From the NCBI GenBank assembly GCA_964539785.1, contig CAZIJQ010000023.1, forward strand, positions 1 to 38,160: a DNA stretch of 38,160 nt, written 5' to 3'. The notes under the pieces were generated by a model. It was given only the letters and a program-made list of their open reading frames with translations, was not told the DNA's origin and ran no database searches. Positions 26,532-36,637 of the stretch are shown here, in pieces; the first letter of the stretch is position 1, and each line of letters begins with the position of its first letter. The position numbers and the translations under genes were made by a program. This DNA comes from JABMPO01 sp964539785. GTDB taxonomy: Bacteria > Fidelibacterota > Marinisomatia > Marinisomatales > TCS56.

Positions 26532-26600
26532 AATACAATTTATAACTCTCATCCAATTTCCATTACTATACTAAATAACTAATTTAATATAGCTACCAAA

Positions 26601-26630
26601 TAAAAAGGGCGCTAATCAGCGCCCTTTTTA
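26601..26630. terminator. Bidirectional intrinsic terminator
   Basis: TAAAAAGGGCGCT (26601-26613) pairs perfectly with AGCGCCCTTTTTA (26618-26630) around an AATC loop. The stem ends in T-runs on both strands, so it can terminate the cytochrome gene from the left and the CoA-transferase genes from the right. Confidence 0.92.
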
Positions 26631-26695
26631 TTTTATCGTATTCGTTGTGTTAACTAAAATTCTTCCATGATATCATTAAGAGTAGCAGTTCATTC

Positions 26696-27466
26696 TTAAA
26701 TGTAGTAGCGATCCTTATCGACTTCATCCCTAAGAATGCGAAGTTCCTCAGCACTCGGTGGAGGATTAGTATCAATCGCTTCCGGGATAATCAACTCGAA
26801 TCCGGTATTTTCCATAACCTGCTCAACGGTAACACCGGGATTTAAGGCCAGTAACTTCATCCATTTGGTATCTTCATCGAATCCCAGTGTACAGAGGCTG
26901 GTCACAACCCGATAGGGTCCAGTCCCTGGCGGCAACCCGGCGTCTTCCCTGGCACCAGCCCCGGATAGATAACCGGGTGTGGTAATGAAATCGACCTTTG
27001 GTATGAAGCGCTTTTTGCCATGCTGCATAATTATGATGGTTCGCCAGCAGGTTGACCCCACATCATTGGCGCCGCCGGAACCGGGTAGACGGACCTTCGG
27101 GTTAGCGTGATCATCACCAATAATTGTGGAATTTAAATTACCGTACATATCGATCTGGGCACCGCCCAGGAAACCGTACTCTACAAATCCACGAGCAGCT
27201 GTTTCCATGATGTCGCAGATACCCGCAGCGGCCAGCCCTCGATTGAAAGTGCGCATGTCTCCAACTGCCAGTGGCAGTTTCTCCAATTGTGCCCCTACCC
27301 CACCAAATTCAAAAATGGAGATCAAATTGGGGGCATGCATTTTCTGGGCCAGCGATGCCGCCAACATGGGAATACCAGTACCGATAAAACAAGTGGCGTT
27401 ATCGGCCATTAAACGAGCGGAAATACAGATCAATAATTCGGATGGATTGTAACGTGGTTCACTCAT
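26696..27466 (-). CDS. CoA-transferase, beta subunit (glutaconate/3-oxoacid type)
   Basis: A 256-residue subunit of a family I CoA-transferase. The catalytic Glu is expected at Glu53 in ISIFEFGGVG, which corresponds to the GctB position (about 54 in Acidaminococcus). Other family features are the FIGTGIPM start, LGGAQIDMYGNLN and LPGSGGANDVGS. It would form an alpha/beta complex with the product of the adjacent gene and move CoA between carboxylic acids. Substrate could be glutaconate, a 3-oxoacid or a steroid-type acyl group; sequence alone does not decide. Its start lies 1 nt beyond the stop of the alpha subunit gene. Confidence 0.88.
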   Translation of the reverse strand: MSEPRYNPSELLICISARLMADNATCFIGTGIPMLAASLAQKMHAPNLISIFEFGGVGAQLEKLPLAVGDMRTFNRGLAAAGICDIMETAARGFVEYGFLGGAQIDMYGNLNSTIIGDDHANPKVRLPGSGGANDVGSTCWRTIIIMQHGKKRFIPKVDFITTPGYLSGAGAREDAGLPPGTGPYRVVTSLCTLGFDEDTKWMKLLALNPGVTVEQVMENTGFELIIPEAIDTNPPPSAEELRILRDEVDKDRYYI

Positions 27467-27467
27467 T

Positions 27468-28436
27468 TTACTGCTCCCCCAACTTCAACTGTTCCAGCGT
27501 ATTTGCCCCCACCAGGTCTAAGTATTGCTGATGATTTTTCACTTTATAAATCCACTTATCAAGATAGGTTAATGCCTGTTCCGCATCCTTGGATAAATTT
27601 ACATAATCCTTGATGTGGATTTCGTCCCTTTCATAGCAATAGCTCATTTCTCCGGGATGGGCACCGAAAGGCGCTTCCACCACCGCATCTACCAGATAAT
27701 AGGGAATTATGGTACGATCCGGCCGTTGGCGGGTAATTTCTTCATCTACGATTTCTTCAGCTGAGATTATCAATCGCTTCGAGGCCCGTGCCATCTCGGC
27801 CGCAAACCCGGAGATACCATCTATCTGTGCATTGCCGAAACGGTCGGCTCGGTGCACATGGATGAAACCCACATCGAGAATCAAAGCTGGCAATAGAGCT
27901 ACTTTCATCCCCGTAAAGGGACATTCGGCCACCTTGGCAGCACTGTTATTGAATGTATCAGTACCAAGCATGACTCGGGTCGGTAAAAAAGGAATCCCCA
28001 TAGCTGCAGCTTTGAAACGCCAGGATAAGGCGGCGTTGGACCACTCCACCACCTTTTTAACATATCCACCTTCCACTGCCCGGCGGGCACTGGCAGATAG
28101 ACCGTAAACTTCGAATCCGATGTAAGTCCAATCTAGCTCACGGATGGTATTGGCAGCAGCAAGCAGGTCCGATTCATAAACCCCCTGACCAGCACAACGC
28201 AATTCCCGGTAGCCCTGGCGAATAATTTCCCGCACCAGCGACATGGGGGCGCGAACAGTCCCATATAGCTCGATCCCTATATAATCACCATCCTTGAGGA
28301 AACGCTCGACGGCTTCCTTTTCGGTCATAACTTTATCTATAAGCGCTTTGGATTTTTTGGTGCGATTCCATTCCCGGAAAGCATCCAGGTCCGGTGGTTG
28401 AATCAGATTGCCCTTGCCGCTGGCTAGAATTTTCAT
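27468..28436 (-). CDS. CoA-transferase, alpha subunit (GctA-like)
   Basis: A 322-residue alpha subunit of the glutaconate CoA-transferase type. Visible features are DKVMTEKEAVERFLKDGDYI at the N-terminus, IPFLPTRVMLGTDTFN in the middle and VDEEITRQRPDRTIIPYYLV towards the end; VHVHRADRFGNAQIDG is the typical subunit-A core. It carries no catalytic Glu itself and acts with the beta subunit encoded directly downstream. The pair is set off by a bidirectional terminator and a divergent promoter region shared with the metal-efflux island, so it forms its own two-gene operon. Confidence 0.88.
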   Translation of the reverse strand: MKILASGKGNLIQPPDLDAFREWNRTKKSKALIDKVMTEKEAVERFLKDGDYIGIELYGTVRAPMSLVREIIRQGYRELRCAGQGVYESDLLAAANTIRELDWTYIGFEVYGLSASARRAVEGGYVKKVVEWSNAALSWRFKAAAMGIPFLPTRVMLGTDTFNNSAAKVAECPFTGMKVALLPALILDVGFIHVHRADRFGNAQIDGISGFAAEMARASKRLIISAEEIVDEEITRQRPDRTIIPYYLVDAVVEAPFGAHPGEMSYCYERDEIHIKDYVNLSKDAEQALTYLDKWIYKVKNHQQYLDLVGANTLEQLKLGEQ

Positions 28437-28593
28437 ACGATACCCCTTATTTACGCGAAATCAAATTCATTTTCCTAATCGGAATGTGTATACAATTTAG
28501 TACTGTCACTCTAAAAGAGGCATTTAATTCAGACGCAAAAAAAGATTTTTTGGCAGCTTGAAACTTTTTAAGTTTATGTGAGTATTTGAAGCA

Positions 28594-28950
28594 ATGCTGA
28601 ACAAGATCACATCAATAATCATCATACTGCTGCTAGTGAGTTCGCCGGCTTTCGCGCTAGTGCAATTCGATAATTGCGACATGCCCTGCTGCCAATCTGA
28701 GCTCAGTTGCTGTGAAATGGCCAAGATAGTGACCTGTGAATCCAGCATGACGGCTTGTGATACCCCGCTCCTGATACCGATAATTGTCGCTACGGTAAAT
28801 AAAATTGAGCACCGGGTTGATGAGACGATCACTATACTTCATAAAGAAACCAGTTTTTATGTATTCGAGCAGATTGTCCAATATGGAAACTTAGACCGGA
28901 CTGCTGCACCCGAACCACCCCCCGCTTTTCTTCTCCCCCTGCTGACTTAG
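28594..28950 (+). CDS. Small Cys-rich exported protein of the metal-efflux island
   Basis: A 118-residue protein with a signal peptide (hydrophobic stretch 7-20, cleavage near SPAFA). The mature N-terminus is rich in Cys: CDMPCCQSELSCCEMAKIVT, plus CESSMTACD, eight Cys in about 30 residues. The end is Pro/Leu-rich (PPPAFLLPLL). It lies directly before the CusC-, CusB- and CusA-like genes, so a periplasmic metal-binding or metal-sensing role is likely. I do not recognise a named family. No strong ribosome site precedes the ATG, and its exact start is not certain. Confidence 0.68.
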   Translation: MLNKITSIIIILLLVSSPAFALVQFDNCDMPCCQSELSCCEMAKIVTCESSMTACDTPLLIPIIVATVNKIEHRVDETITILHKETSFYVFEQIVQYGNLDRTAAPEPPPAFLLPLLT

Positions 28951-29058
28951 AACCTCCTGTTCTGTCCGGGTGTTAACAATCCGGATTTTCCCCTGCTACG
29001 GCTTCAATTCGTGTCAGGGTCCGTACGCATATTTAGTAGTTTGAACAGGAGCTATATT

Positions 29059-30408
29059 TTGAAGTTATCAGCATATTTTTTGAAAACAGTTAGTGTGGGT
29101 CTGCTGACCACATTTTTAATCACCTCGGTTAACGCAGACCAAAGTCGTGGTGCGTTAGATTTACCGGTAGAAGTTCGGTCTGGTTTTTTGGCAGAAACTA
29201 AGTTTGGTATCCCCACTAAACCCAGTATCTCCGATTATATTCAAGCCGGTCTGTATAATAATTCCAGGGTGCATAGCGCCTATGCCCGTTGGCAGGCCGA
29301 AATCGAAAAAATCGCTGTTGCCCGGGGATTGTCTAATCCAAATCTAAACTTCGGCTACTTCCTTACGAATGTGGAAACCGCGGTTGGTTCCCAGGAATTT
29401 AAGATCGGTGTGACCCAGATGATTCCCTGGTTTGGTAAGTTAAAGTTGAATGGAACCCTGCAAACTTTGCAGGCAGAAATTCGGTTGGAGCAACTACAGG
29501 AAGTAATCAACTCATTAACCTATGATCTATCGGCACTGTATTACGATTACTATTTCCTGCAACAATCAATTAATATAACTAACCAGAATATCGAGCTGGT
29601 CCGTAACTGGGAACAAGTCGTGCGCAATAAATACAAGACCGCCCGCGCCGGTCACCCGGACCTGATAAAAACCCAGATCGAGTTGATCAAATTGGAAGAC
29701 GACCGCTCAGCGCTGGAAGCTAGGCGGGCACCACTATTTGAAAAATTCCGCGCACTTCTGAATGATTCTGAATTAACTGAAATTATGATTCCGGACTCGC
29801 TGCCCAACGTAACCGGATTACCAGACCGGTTGGAGATCCGAAAGAGTATTTTCGATTCAAATCCACGTTATCTTATGGCCGCACTCAAAGAAAGACTGAG
29901 TGTAACAGGTATCCGGCGCGCCAAACTGGATTATTACCCCGACCTGGGGGTTGGCTTCGACTATATTGGCACTGGCGCTAAATCAAACAATGGCACTGCA
30001 GTGGCCGAAAGTGGTAAGGATCCCCTGGTATTCATGGTATCCCTCAACCTGCCGATTTGGGTAAAGAAAAACCGCAACCGGGTCAGTGCTGCTCGCTATC
30101 AACAACGCTCGTCCGAAGCAGCTTTAGCGGACCTGGAAAATCATTTGGCGGCTGAACTCGAGCAGATCTGGTTCGAGTTGGAAGATGCACAACGGAAAAT
30201 CAATTTATACTCACAAAGATTAATACCAAAAAGTATTGAATCATTACGCGCCACCGAGGCGGCCTACATTTCTGAGCAGTTGGATTTTTTAAATCTGGTG
30301 GATGCTCAAAGACGTTATCTACAATTTTTATTGGAAAGCGAACGATCTTTAGTTCAATACCAAAAAGCCTACGCCAGGCTGGAATACCTGGTCGGGAGAA
30401 AATTATGA
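29059..30408 (+). CDS. TolC-family outer membrane efflux protein (CusC-like)
   Basis: A TolC/OEP protein of about 449 residues. I place the start at TTG 29059 because AGGAG (29047-29051) stands 7 nt before it and a clean signal peptide (KLSAYFLKTVSVGLL) follows; an upstream GTG at 29011 would add 16 residues and lacks such support. Two OEP repeats are visible, with long amphipathic coiled-coil helices and the motif GVTQMIPWFGKL in the first half. It should form the trimeric outer-membrane duct of the RND pump. The stop overlaps the CusB-like start by 4 nt (ATGA). Confidence 0.9.
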   Translation: MKLSAYFLKTVSVGLLTTFLITSVNADQSRGALDLPVEVRSGFLAETKFGIPTKPSISDYIQAGLYNNSRVHSAYARWQAEIEKIAVARGLSNPNLNFGYFLTNVETAVGSQEFKIGVTQMIPWFGKLKLNGTLQTLQAEIRLEQLQEVINSLTYDLSALYYDYYFLQQSINITNQNIELVRNWEQVVRNKYKTARAGHPDLIKTQIELIKLEDDRSALEARRAPLFEKFRALLNDSELTEIMIPDSLPNVTGLPDRLEIRKSIFDSNPRYLMAALKERLSVTGIRRAKLDYYPDLGVGFDYIGTGAKSNNGTAVAESGKDPLVFMVSLNLPIWVKKNRNRVSAARYQQRSSEAALADLENHLAAELEQIWFELEDAQRKINLYSQRLIPKSIESLRATEAAYISEQLDFLNLVDAQRRYLQFLLESERSLVQYQKAYARLEYLVGRKL

Positions 30409-32462
30409 ATAAACTAATTGATTCACTAAAGAAGAATATTGATTTGAATCTGACTAATCTGAAATCAATATCGAGATTAACCTGGATACTAATTGGAATC
30501 GCTTTTATCGGCGGACTCTTAATTCGCGGTGGGGGAACAAGTGAACCTGCTTCCCCGCTAGCGGTGGAATCCCATGAGCATAAAAGTGAGGCGGAGTGGT
30601 GGACTTGTTCAATGCATCCTCAGATCAAACTACCGAAATCGGGACAGTGCCCGATCTGCTTCATGGATCTGATACCTATGGATTCGGGTACTGATGATGT
30701 AGGTCCCGGGGAGCTTAAATTATCGCCAGGGGCAATTGAATTGGCCAAAATTTCGACCAGCATTGTTGGTCGCGGACTGGCAAAAGCAGAAGTCCCGTTA
30801 TCCGGTAAAGTAGAATATGATGAGACCCGAGTCAAAACGATAACAGCCTGGGTACCCGGTCGCTTGGAACGGCTCTACGTGGATTATACCGGTATAACCG
30901 TAGCGGAAGGTGATCATCTGGTGGATATTTACAGTCCGGAATTATATACTGCTCAGGAAGAATTAATTCAGGCTCTCAAATCGGTTAAGAATGGGGCCCA
31001 GGGATTTGCAGCCACGGCAGCGCAGATTACTTTGGACGCAGCCCGTGAAAAAATATCCCTGATGGGAATCACTGAAAAACAAATCTTAGAAATTGAGAAA
31101 CGCGGAATTCCGGAAGATAGATTAACAATCTACAGCCCTTTATCTGGAATAGTGATCCATAAAAACGCCATCGAAGGGCGCTACGTAAAAACCGGATCGC
31201 CAATTTATACAATAGCCGATTTGAGCCGAATCTGGGTAATCCTTGATGCTTATGAATCAGACCTGCCCTGGCTGCGATTCGGACAGGAAGTGGAATTCAC
31301 CGTCGAGGCGCTTCCGGGCGACTCCTTTAAAGGCCTGATTGCTTTTATCGATCCGATTCTGAATCCAAAAACCAGGACTGTCCAAGTTAGAATCAATCTG
31401 CTGAATGAAGACTATAAATTAAAACCGGGTATGTTTATACGAGCTAAGGTCGAGGCGATTCTGGATATTGATGGACAGGCAGTAAATAGCCAGCTTGCCG
31501 GAAAATGGATTAGTCCCATGCACCCGGAAGTCGTAAAAGATGGTCCCGGCCAGTGTGACGTCTGCGGCATGGATCTGGTGCCGGCAGAGCAACTGGGTAT
31601 TGTTAGTATATCAAAATCAGATCTGCAACCCCTATTGGTACCAGCCAGCGCCGTATTGAAAACGGGAAAACGGGCTCTGGTCTATGTGAAACTTCCCGAC
31701 CGGAAAGAGCCAACTTTTGTGAGTCGGGAAGTGGTATTGGGACCGCGGGCAGGTGATAATTACATCGTTCTGTCCGGATTAGCAGTTGGAGAAGTAGTAG
31801 TCACGAATGGCAATTTCAAGATCGACAGCGCCATGCAGATCGCTGCCAAGCCCAGCATGATGAATCCTGTCGGCGGAGTGGCAATGATCGGTCATGAACA
31901 TCACGGAGGTGGAGCTCAACCAGTGAAATCGACAGCTAAGCCGATCGAGAAACTGGAGTCCAGTATGGCTTATCTCAATACCGTTAAGCATTTGTTCGAT
32001 GCGTATTTTGTTGCTCAAACTGCACTGGCCAGCGATGAGCTGAATCAGGCCAAGGCCGCCCTCTACTCGATAAATTTGTTAACTGGCGCGATCAAAGATG
32101 AAATGCTGGAACTGCCAGAGCCTTCACTAAAAGTCTGGCAGGTAGCGCGACAGGACCTGCTGGATGCTACTGAACATGCCCAGCACTGGTCCGATTTTAA
32201 CAGCGCCCGGAAAGCCTTCGAAACAGTCAGCATTATTATTAATAACCTGGAAAAAAGTTTGGGCCATGGTGGCGAACAAACCTATTATGAAATATTCTGT
32301 CCCATGGCATTTAATAATCAGGGCGCTTCCTGGCTCCAGACCGCTAAAAAGGTGAATAATCCCTATTTCGGCGCCAAAATGCTGCGCTGCGGTGAAGTGA
32401 AATCGGAGCTAAAGCCAACTATAGCCATGAATTCAATGCCGGGACACGACAGCCATGAATGA
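30405..32462 (+). CDS. CusB-like RND periplasmic adaptor with metal-binding domains
   Basis: A 685-residue membrane-fusion protein. It has one N-terminal membrane helix (25-41), then a heavy-metal-binding domain at about 66-93 (TCSMHPQ, CPIC), the HlyD-type barrel-sandwich and beta domains, and a second metal-binding domain at about 364-393 (SPMHPE, CDVC) inserted between them and the last beta domain. A DUF3347-like helical domain lies at the C-terminus (about 515-685, with YYEIFCPMAFNNQG near 625-640). Repeated Met, His and Cys imply copper or silver, less surely other soft metals. It links the CusA-like pump and the TolC-like duct, whose genes overlap its ends. Confidence 0.9.
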   Translation: MNKLIDSLKKNIDLNLTNLKSISRLTWILIGIAFIGGLLIRGGGTSEPASPLAVESHEHKSEAEWWTCSMHPQIKLPKSGQCPICFMDLIPMDSGTDDVGPGELKLSPGAIELAKISTSIVGRGLAKAEVPLSGKVEYDETRVKTITAWVPGRLERLYVDYTGITVAEGDHLVDIYSPELYTAQEELIQALKSVKNGAQGFAATAAQITLDAAREKISLMGITEKQILEIEKRGIPEDRLTIYSPLSGIVIHKNAIEGRYVKTGSPIYTIADLSRIWVILDAYESDLPWLRFGQEVEFTVEALPGDSFKGLIAFIDPILNPKTRTVQVRINLLNEDYKLKPGMFIRAKVEAILDIDGQAVNSQLAGKWISPMHPEVVKDGPGQCDVCGMDLVPAEQLGIVSISKSDLQPLLVPASAVLKTGKRALVYVKLPDRKEPTFVSREVVLGPRAGDNYIVLSGLAVGEVVVTNGNFKIDSAMQIAAKPSMMNPVGGVAMIGHEHHGGGAQPVKSTAKPIEKLESSMAYLNTVKHLFDAYFVAQTALASDELNQAKAALYSINLLTGAIKDEMLELPEPSLKVWQVARQDLLDATEHAQHWSDFNSARKAFETVSIIINNLEKSLGHGGEQTYYEIFCPMAFNNQGASWLQTAKKVNNPYFGAKMLRCGEVKSELKPTIAMNSMPGHDSHE

Positions 32463-35400
32463 TCTGGAACGTCTGTCCTTGCTGGACAGAACAATAAAAT
32501 ACTGTATTGAGAATAAGCTGATTGTGGCATTAGTGCTGGTGCTGATGATTGGCTGGGGTGTCATCGTGGCGCCCTTCGACTGGGACATCTCCGGTTTGCC
32601 CCGCGATCCGGTCCCGGTAGATGCTATCCCTGACATCGGCGAGAACCAGCAAATAGTTTTCACCAAATGGATGGGGCGTTCGCCCCAGGATGTAGAAGAC
32701 CAGATTTCCTATCCGCTGACGGTGACCTTGCTGGGTGTACCGGAAGTGAAAACAATTCGCTCCTATTCAATGTTTGGCTTTTCCACGATTTACGTAATCT
32801 TCAAGGAAGAGGCTGAATTTTACTGGTCCCGCAGCCGAATACTGGAAAAACTGAATTCACTGCCTTCCGGCACCTTGCCGCCAGGGGTGCAGCCAGCATT
32901 GGGACCGGATGCAACCGCTTTGGGACAGGTCTACTGGTACACTCTGGAAGGTCGTGACGAAGATGGCCAGCCCGCCGGCGGCTGGGATCTGCAGGAACTG
33001 CGTTCAATTCAGGACTGGTATGTGCGCTATGCCCTGCAGTCGGCGGATGGAGTGGCAGAAGTGGCTTCCATCGGCGGGCATGTCAAGGAATACCAGATTG
33101 ATGTTGATCCGGCAGCCATGCAAGAGCAAGGAATCAGCCTGACCGAAATTTTCACAGCCGTCCGCAATTCCAACTTGGATGTTGGTGCCCGTACCATTGA
33201 GATCAATCGCGTAGAATATGTGGTCCGTGGCCTGGGATTTATTAAACAAATCGAAGATATTGAGTACACTGTCATCAAGTCGGTCGATAATGTTCCTATC
33301 TATATCAAGGATGTGGCCAATGTGGTGCTGGGACCAGCCCTGCGCCGTGGTGTTCTAGATAAGGAAGGAGCCGAAGCAGTCGGTGGCGTGGTGGTCGTAC
33401 GTTATGGCGAAAATCCCCTGGCTACCATCAAAAATATTAAAGCCAAAATCGAAGAAATCAGCCCCGGACTACCAGCCAAAACTTTGCCGGACGGCCGTAC
33501 TTCACAGGTCACAATCGTCCCGTTTTATGATCGCACCGGATTGATTTACGAAACTCTGAGCACACTGAGTCACGCCCTGCGTGATGAGATCCTGATCACA
33601 ATTATCGTAATTCTGTTAATGGTGATGCACCTGAAAACGTCATTGCTGATCACCGGATTATTACCACTGACAGTACTAATGGTCTTTATTGGGATGCGGG
33701 TGTTTGGCGTTGACGCCAATATTGTTGCCCTGTCGGGAATAGCAATTGCAATTGGCACCATTGTGGATATGGGAATTGTGATCTCGGAGAATATGTTGAA
33801 ACATCTCGACCAGGCCGGTGAGGATGAAAACAAACTGAATGTCCTGTACCGGGCCGCCGCCGAGGTCGGTGGTGCCGTTTTGACGGCTGTCTCCACTACG
33901 GTGGTGAGCTTTTTACCGGTGTTCACCATGGAAGCGGCGGAAGGTAAATTATTCAAACCACTGGCCTATACCAAAACCTTCGCATTGATTGCATCGGTCA
34001 TAATTGCTCTTACCGTCCTACCACCACTGGCGCATGTGTTGTATACCGGTAAGCTAAAAAATAAGCGTTTGAAGCAAATTCTTAATATCCTTGCAATCCT
34101 GATTGGTCTGGTAATAATGATTGTCGTCAAGTGGTGGATGGGCGTTATTGTAATTGCCTTTGGAGTGTTCCCGTTTATAAAACGTTACCTCGGCAATTCC
34201 GTCAATAAAAAAATGCCGGTCGCAATCAATATTCTGGCAATTTTCCTGGTAGGCGCATTACTGGCAAGTACCTGGTCGCCGTTAGGATATGACAGAAGTT
34301 GGTGGGCTAATGCCGGATTTGTAGCAGCATTACTGACCTTTGTTATGGGGGCTATTATGCTCTTTACACGGGTTTACCCCCGTTTATTGCGCCGGGCATT
34401 GGATCATAAAATCATCGCACTATCGATCCCGGGAACACTGGTTATAATCGGGTTTACGGCCTGGCTGGGTTTCGGAAATCTGACCGGGTTCCTGCCGGAT
34501 TTCATGAAATCAAACCGGGTCTATCAGGGGATTTCACACACTTTTCCGGGGATCGGCAAGGAGTTCATGCCGCCTCTGGACGAAGGGTCTTTTTTGTACA
34601 TGCCCACTACCATGCCCCACGCCGGGATTGAAGAAGCTACCGATGTTCTAAGAAAATTGGATATGGCATTGTATTCCGTACCTGAGGTGGAACTGGTAAC
34701 CGGAAAACTGGGGCGGGCGGAAACACCCCTTGATCCGGCACCAATCTCCATGATCGAAACGGTGATCAATTATAAATCGGAATATATGACCGATGCAGAT
34801 GGCAAACGCTTAACCTTCCAGGTTGACAGTAATGGCGAATATATTCGCAATGAAAATAATGAATTGCTTCCAGACCGGCGCGGAAAGCCATTCCGGCAAT
34901 GGCGCGATCATATTCGCACTAACCAGGATATCTGGGATGAGTTAGTGAAGGTAGCCCGGATTCCCGGTACAACATCTGCACCCCGCTTACAACCCATATC
35001 AGCCCGGATCGTTATGCTGCAAAGCGGTATGCGTGCTCCAATGGGAATTAAGGTCAAGGGACCGGATCTGGAAACGATTGAAAAAGTCGGACTGGAGCTT
35101 GAAAGATACCTGAAAGAAGTACCTGCAGTTGAAGCAGCCGCGGTGTTTGCAGACCGTATCGTTGGCAAGCCCTATCTGGAAATTGAGATTGATCGCCGAG
35201 CCATTGCCCGTTACGGAATTTCTTTAAAACGGGTTCAGGATGTAATCGAAGTAGCTATTGGCGGAAAACAGGTCACCACCACGGTTGAGGGACGTGAACG
35301 ATATCCAGTTCGGGTTCGTTATTTTCGAGAATTGCGGGGCACAATCGAATCTCTGGAAGATATCCTGGTTCCTGCCAACAATGGTGCCCAGATACCCATC

Positions 35401-36228
35401 GGTCAATTATCAGAAATCAAATACACTCGCGGACCGCAAGTCATTAAGAGTGAAGATACTTTCTTAATCGGTTATGTTCTGTTTGATAAAAAAGAGGGCT
35501 GGGCTGAGGTTAATGTTGTGGAACAGGCTCAACGTTTTTTGCAGCTGAAGATCGATACCGGCGAACTCGTAATCCCTGCTGGTGTCAGCTATGCTTTTGC
35601 CGGTTCTAATGAAAATCAGATCCGGGCCATGAAAAAACTGCGAATAATCCTGCCTCTGGCGCTATTTGTCATATTCATGATTCTCTATCTGCAATTTCGC
35701 CGGGTGTCAACGACTGTCATAGTTTTTTCCGGAATCGTGGTAGCCTGGGCCGGAGGATTTACTATGCTCTGGTTGTATGGTCAAGATTGGTTTTTGAATT
35801 TTAGTGTAGCAGGAATTGACATGCGCGAATTATTCCAGATTCAGCAGGTAAATCTCAGTGTTGCCGTGTGGGTGGGATTCCTGGCTTTATTTGGTATTGC
35901 CACCGATGACGGCGTCATTATCAGCACGTATCTTGACCAGAGTTTCAAGAAGCATAAACCAGGTACGATCAGGGAAATCCGGGAAGCTACAGTGATTGCC
36001 GGATCGCGTCGAGTCCGGCCAGCCATGATGACAGCTGCCACTACTATTCTGGCTTTAATTCCCGTGCTTACTTCAACCGGACGGGGCTCAGATGTGATGG
36101 TCCCCATGGCTATTCCGTCCTTTGGTGGAATGGTATTTGTCATATTAACCACCTTTGTAGTTCCGATCTTGTATTCGACAGTCGCTGAACGGCGAATTGC
36201 TGGTGAAATTGAATTAGAAAATATATAA
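32455..36228 (+). CDS. CusA/CzcA-family heavy-metal RND pump
   Basis: A 1257-residue RND transporter, about 200 residues longer than E. coli CusA. TM4 has the proton-relay Asp in GTIVDMGIVISEN. The CusA three-Met metal site appears as Met716 (LYMPTT), Met766 (MIETVI) and Met854 (RIVMLQSGM); the first two are 50 residues apart as in E. coli CusA. Extra sequence includes about 140 residues with added hydrophobic helices (about 535-680) and a periplasmic insertion with DADGKRLTFQVDSN between the second and third Met. It should pump Cu(I) or Ag(I) from periplasm or cytoplasm using proton flux. It overlaps the adaptor gene by 8 nt. Confidence 0.95.
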   Translation: MNDLERLSLLDRTIKYCIENKLIVALVLVLMIGWGVIVAPFDWDISGLPRDPVPVDAIPDIGENQQIVFTKWMGRSPQDVEDQISYPLTVTLLGVPEVKTIRSYSMFGFSTIYVIFKEEAEFYWSRSRILEKLNSLPSGTLPPGVQPALGPDATALGQVYWYTLEGRDEDGQPAGGWDLQELRSIQDWYVRYALQSADGVAEVASIGGHVKEYQIDVDPAAMQEQGISLTEIFTAVRNSNLDVGARTIEINRVEYVVRGLGFIKQIEDIEYTVIKSVDNVPIYIKDVANVVLGPALRRGVLDKEGAEAVGGVVVVRYGENPLATIKNIKAKIEEISPGLPAKTLPDGRTSQVTIVPFYDRTGLIYETLSTLSHALRDEILITIIVILLMVMHLKTSLLITGLLPLTVLMVFIGMRVFGVDANIVALSGIAIAIGTIVDMGIVISENMLKHLDQAGEDENKLNVLYRAAAEVGGAVLTAVSTTVVSFLPVFTMEAAEGKLFKPLAYTKTFALIASVIIALTVLPPLAHVLYTGKLKNKRLKQILNILAILIGLVIMIVVKWWMGVIVIAFGVFPFIKRYLGNSVNKKMPVAINILAIFLVGALLASTWSPLGYDRSWWANAGFVAALLTFVMGAIMLFTRVYPRLLRRALDHKIIALSIPGTLVIIGFTAWLGFGNLTGFLPDFMKSNRVYQGISHTFPGIGKEFMPPLDEGSFLYMPTTMPHAGIEEATDVLRKLDMALYSVPEVELVTGKLGRAETPLDPAPISMIETVINYKSEYMTDADGKRLTFQVDSNGEYIRNENNELLPDRRGKPFRQWRDHIRTNQDIWDELVKVARIPGTTSAPRLQPISARIVMLQSGMRAPMGIKVKGPDLETIEKVGLELERYLKEVPAVEAAAVFADRIVGKPYLEIEIDRRAIARYGISLKRVQDVIEVAIGGKQVTTTVEGRERYPVRVRYFRELRGTIESLEDILVPANNGAQIPIGQLSEIKYTRGPQVIKSEDTFLIGYVLFDKKEGWAEVNVVEQAQRFLQLKIDTGELVIPAGVSYAFAGSNENQIRAMKKLRIILPLALFVIFMILYLQFRRVSTTVIVFSGIVVAWAGGFTMLWLYGQDWFLNFSVAGIDMRELFQIQQVNLSVAVWVGFLALFGIATDDGVIISTYLDQSFKKHKPGTIREIREATVIAGSRRVRPAMMTAATTILALIPVLTSTGRGSDVMVPMAIPSFGGMVFVILTTFVVPILYSTVAERRIAGEIELENI

Positions 36229-36252
36229 ATTAAAAAAACGAAAGGATCTAAT

Positions 36253-36627
36253 ATGAACAAGAAACTAATTATTTTTGGATTAGTCATAATGTCGGTTTTC
36301 TGGGCTTGTGGCAAATCGAAAACACCGGAAATGATGGGACAAAAAATGGATCATTCCAAGATGGCAATGACCAGTGATGAAATCGATGGTGAACAATTGA
36401 TTTATTACACTTGTCCAATGGACGAGCACAAGGATGTGCACAGCCATGTACCTGGCAAATGCAGTAAATGCGGAATGGAAATGGTAGCCGGCGTAGTCAC
36501 AACAGTAGAGAATATGGAATTCTACGGTTGCCCAATGGAAGCACATAGTCATGTTCGATCTGACAAACCGGGTGTTTGTGAAGGCTGCGGCATGGAGTTG
36601 AAACCAATGCGGCTGGTAAAAAACTAA
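36253..36627 (+). CDS. Lipoprotein with two heavy-metal-binding domains
   Basis: A 124-residue lipoprotein. The signal ends in a lipobox VFWAC, so it is anchored by a Cys near residue 18. Two copies of the heavy-metal-binding motif follow: TCPMDEHKDVHSH with CSKCGMEM, and GCPMEAHSHVRSD with CEGCGMELKP. Each Cys-Pro-Met and Cys-x2-Cys-Gly-Met set fits the HMBD type also seen in the adaptor of this operon. A role as a periplasmic copper chaperone or buffer feeding the pump is likely. AAAGGA lies 6 nt before the ATG. Confidence 0.88.
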   Translation: MNKKLIIFGLVIMSVFWACGKSKTPEMMGQKMDHSKMAMTSDEIDGEQLIYYTCPMDEHKDVHSHVPGKCSKCGMEMVAGVVTTVENMEFYGCPMEAHSHVRSDKPGVCEGCGMELKPMRLVKN

Positions 36628-36637
36628 AATGAAATAT

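Noticed and set aside
29011..29058. GTG start at 29011 for the TolC-like gene
   Set aside because: No ribosome site precedes it, while the TTG at 29059 has AGGAG at ideal distance and begins a clean signal peptide.
33570..33956. Minus-strand frame of 128 codons inside the pump gene
   Set aside because: It mirrors the transmembrane region of a clear CusA-like protein.
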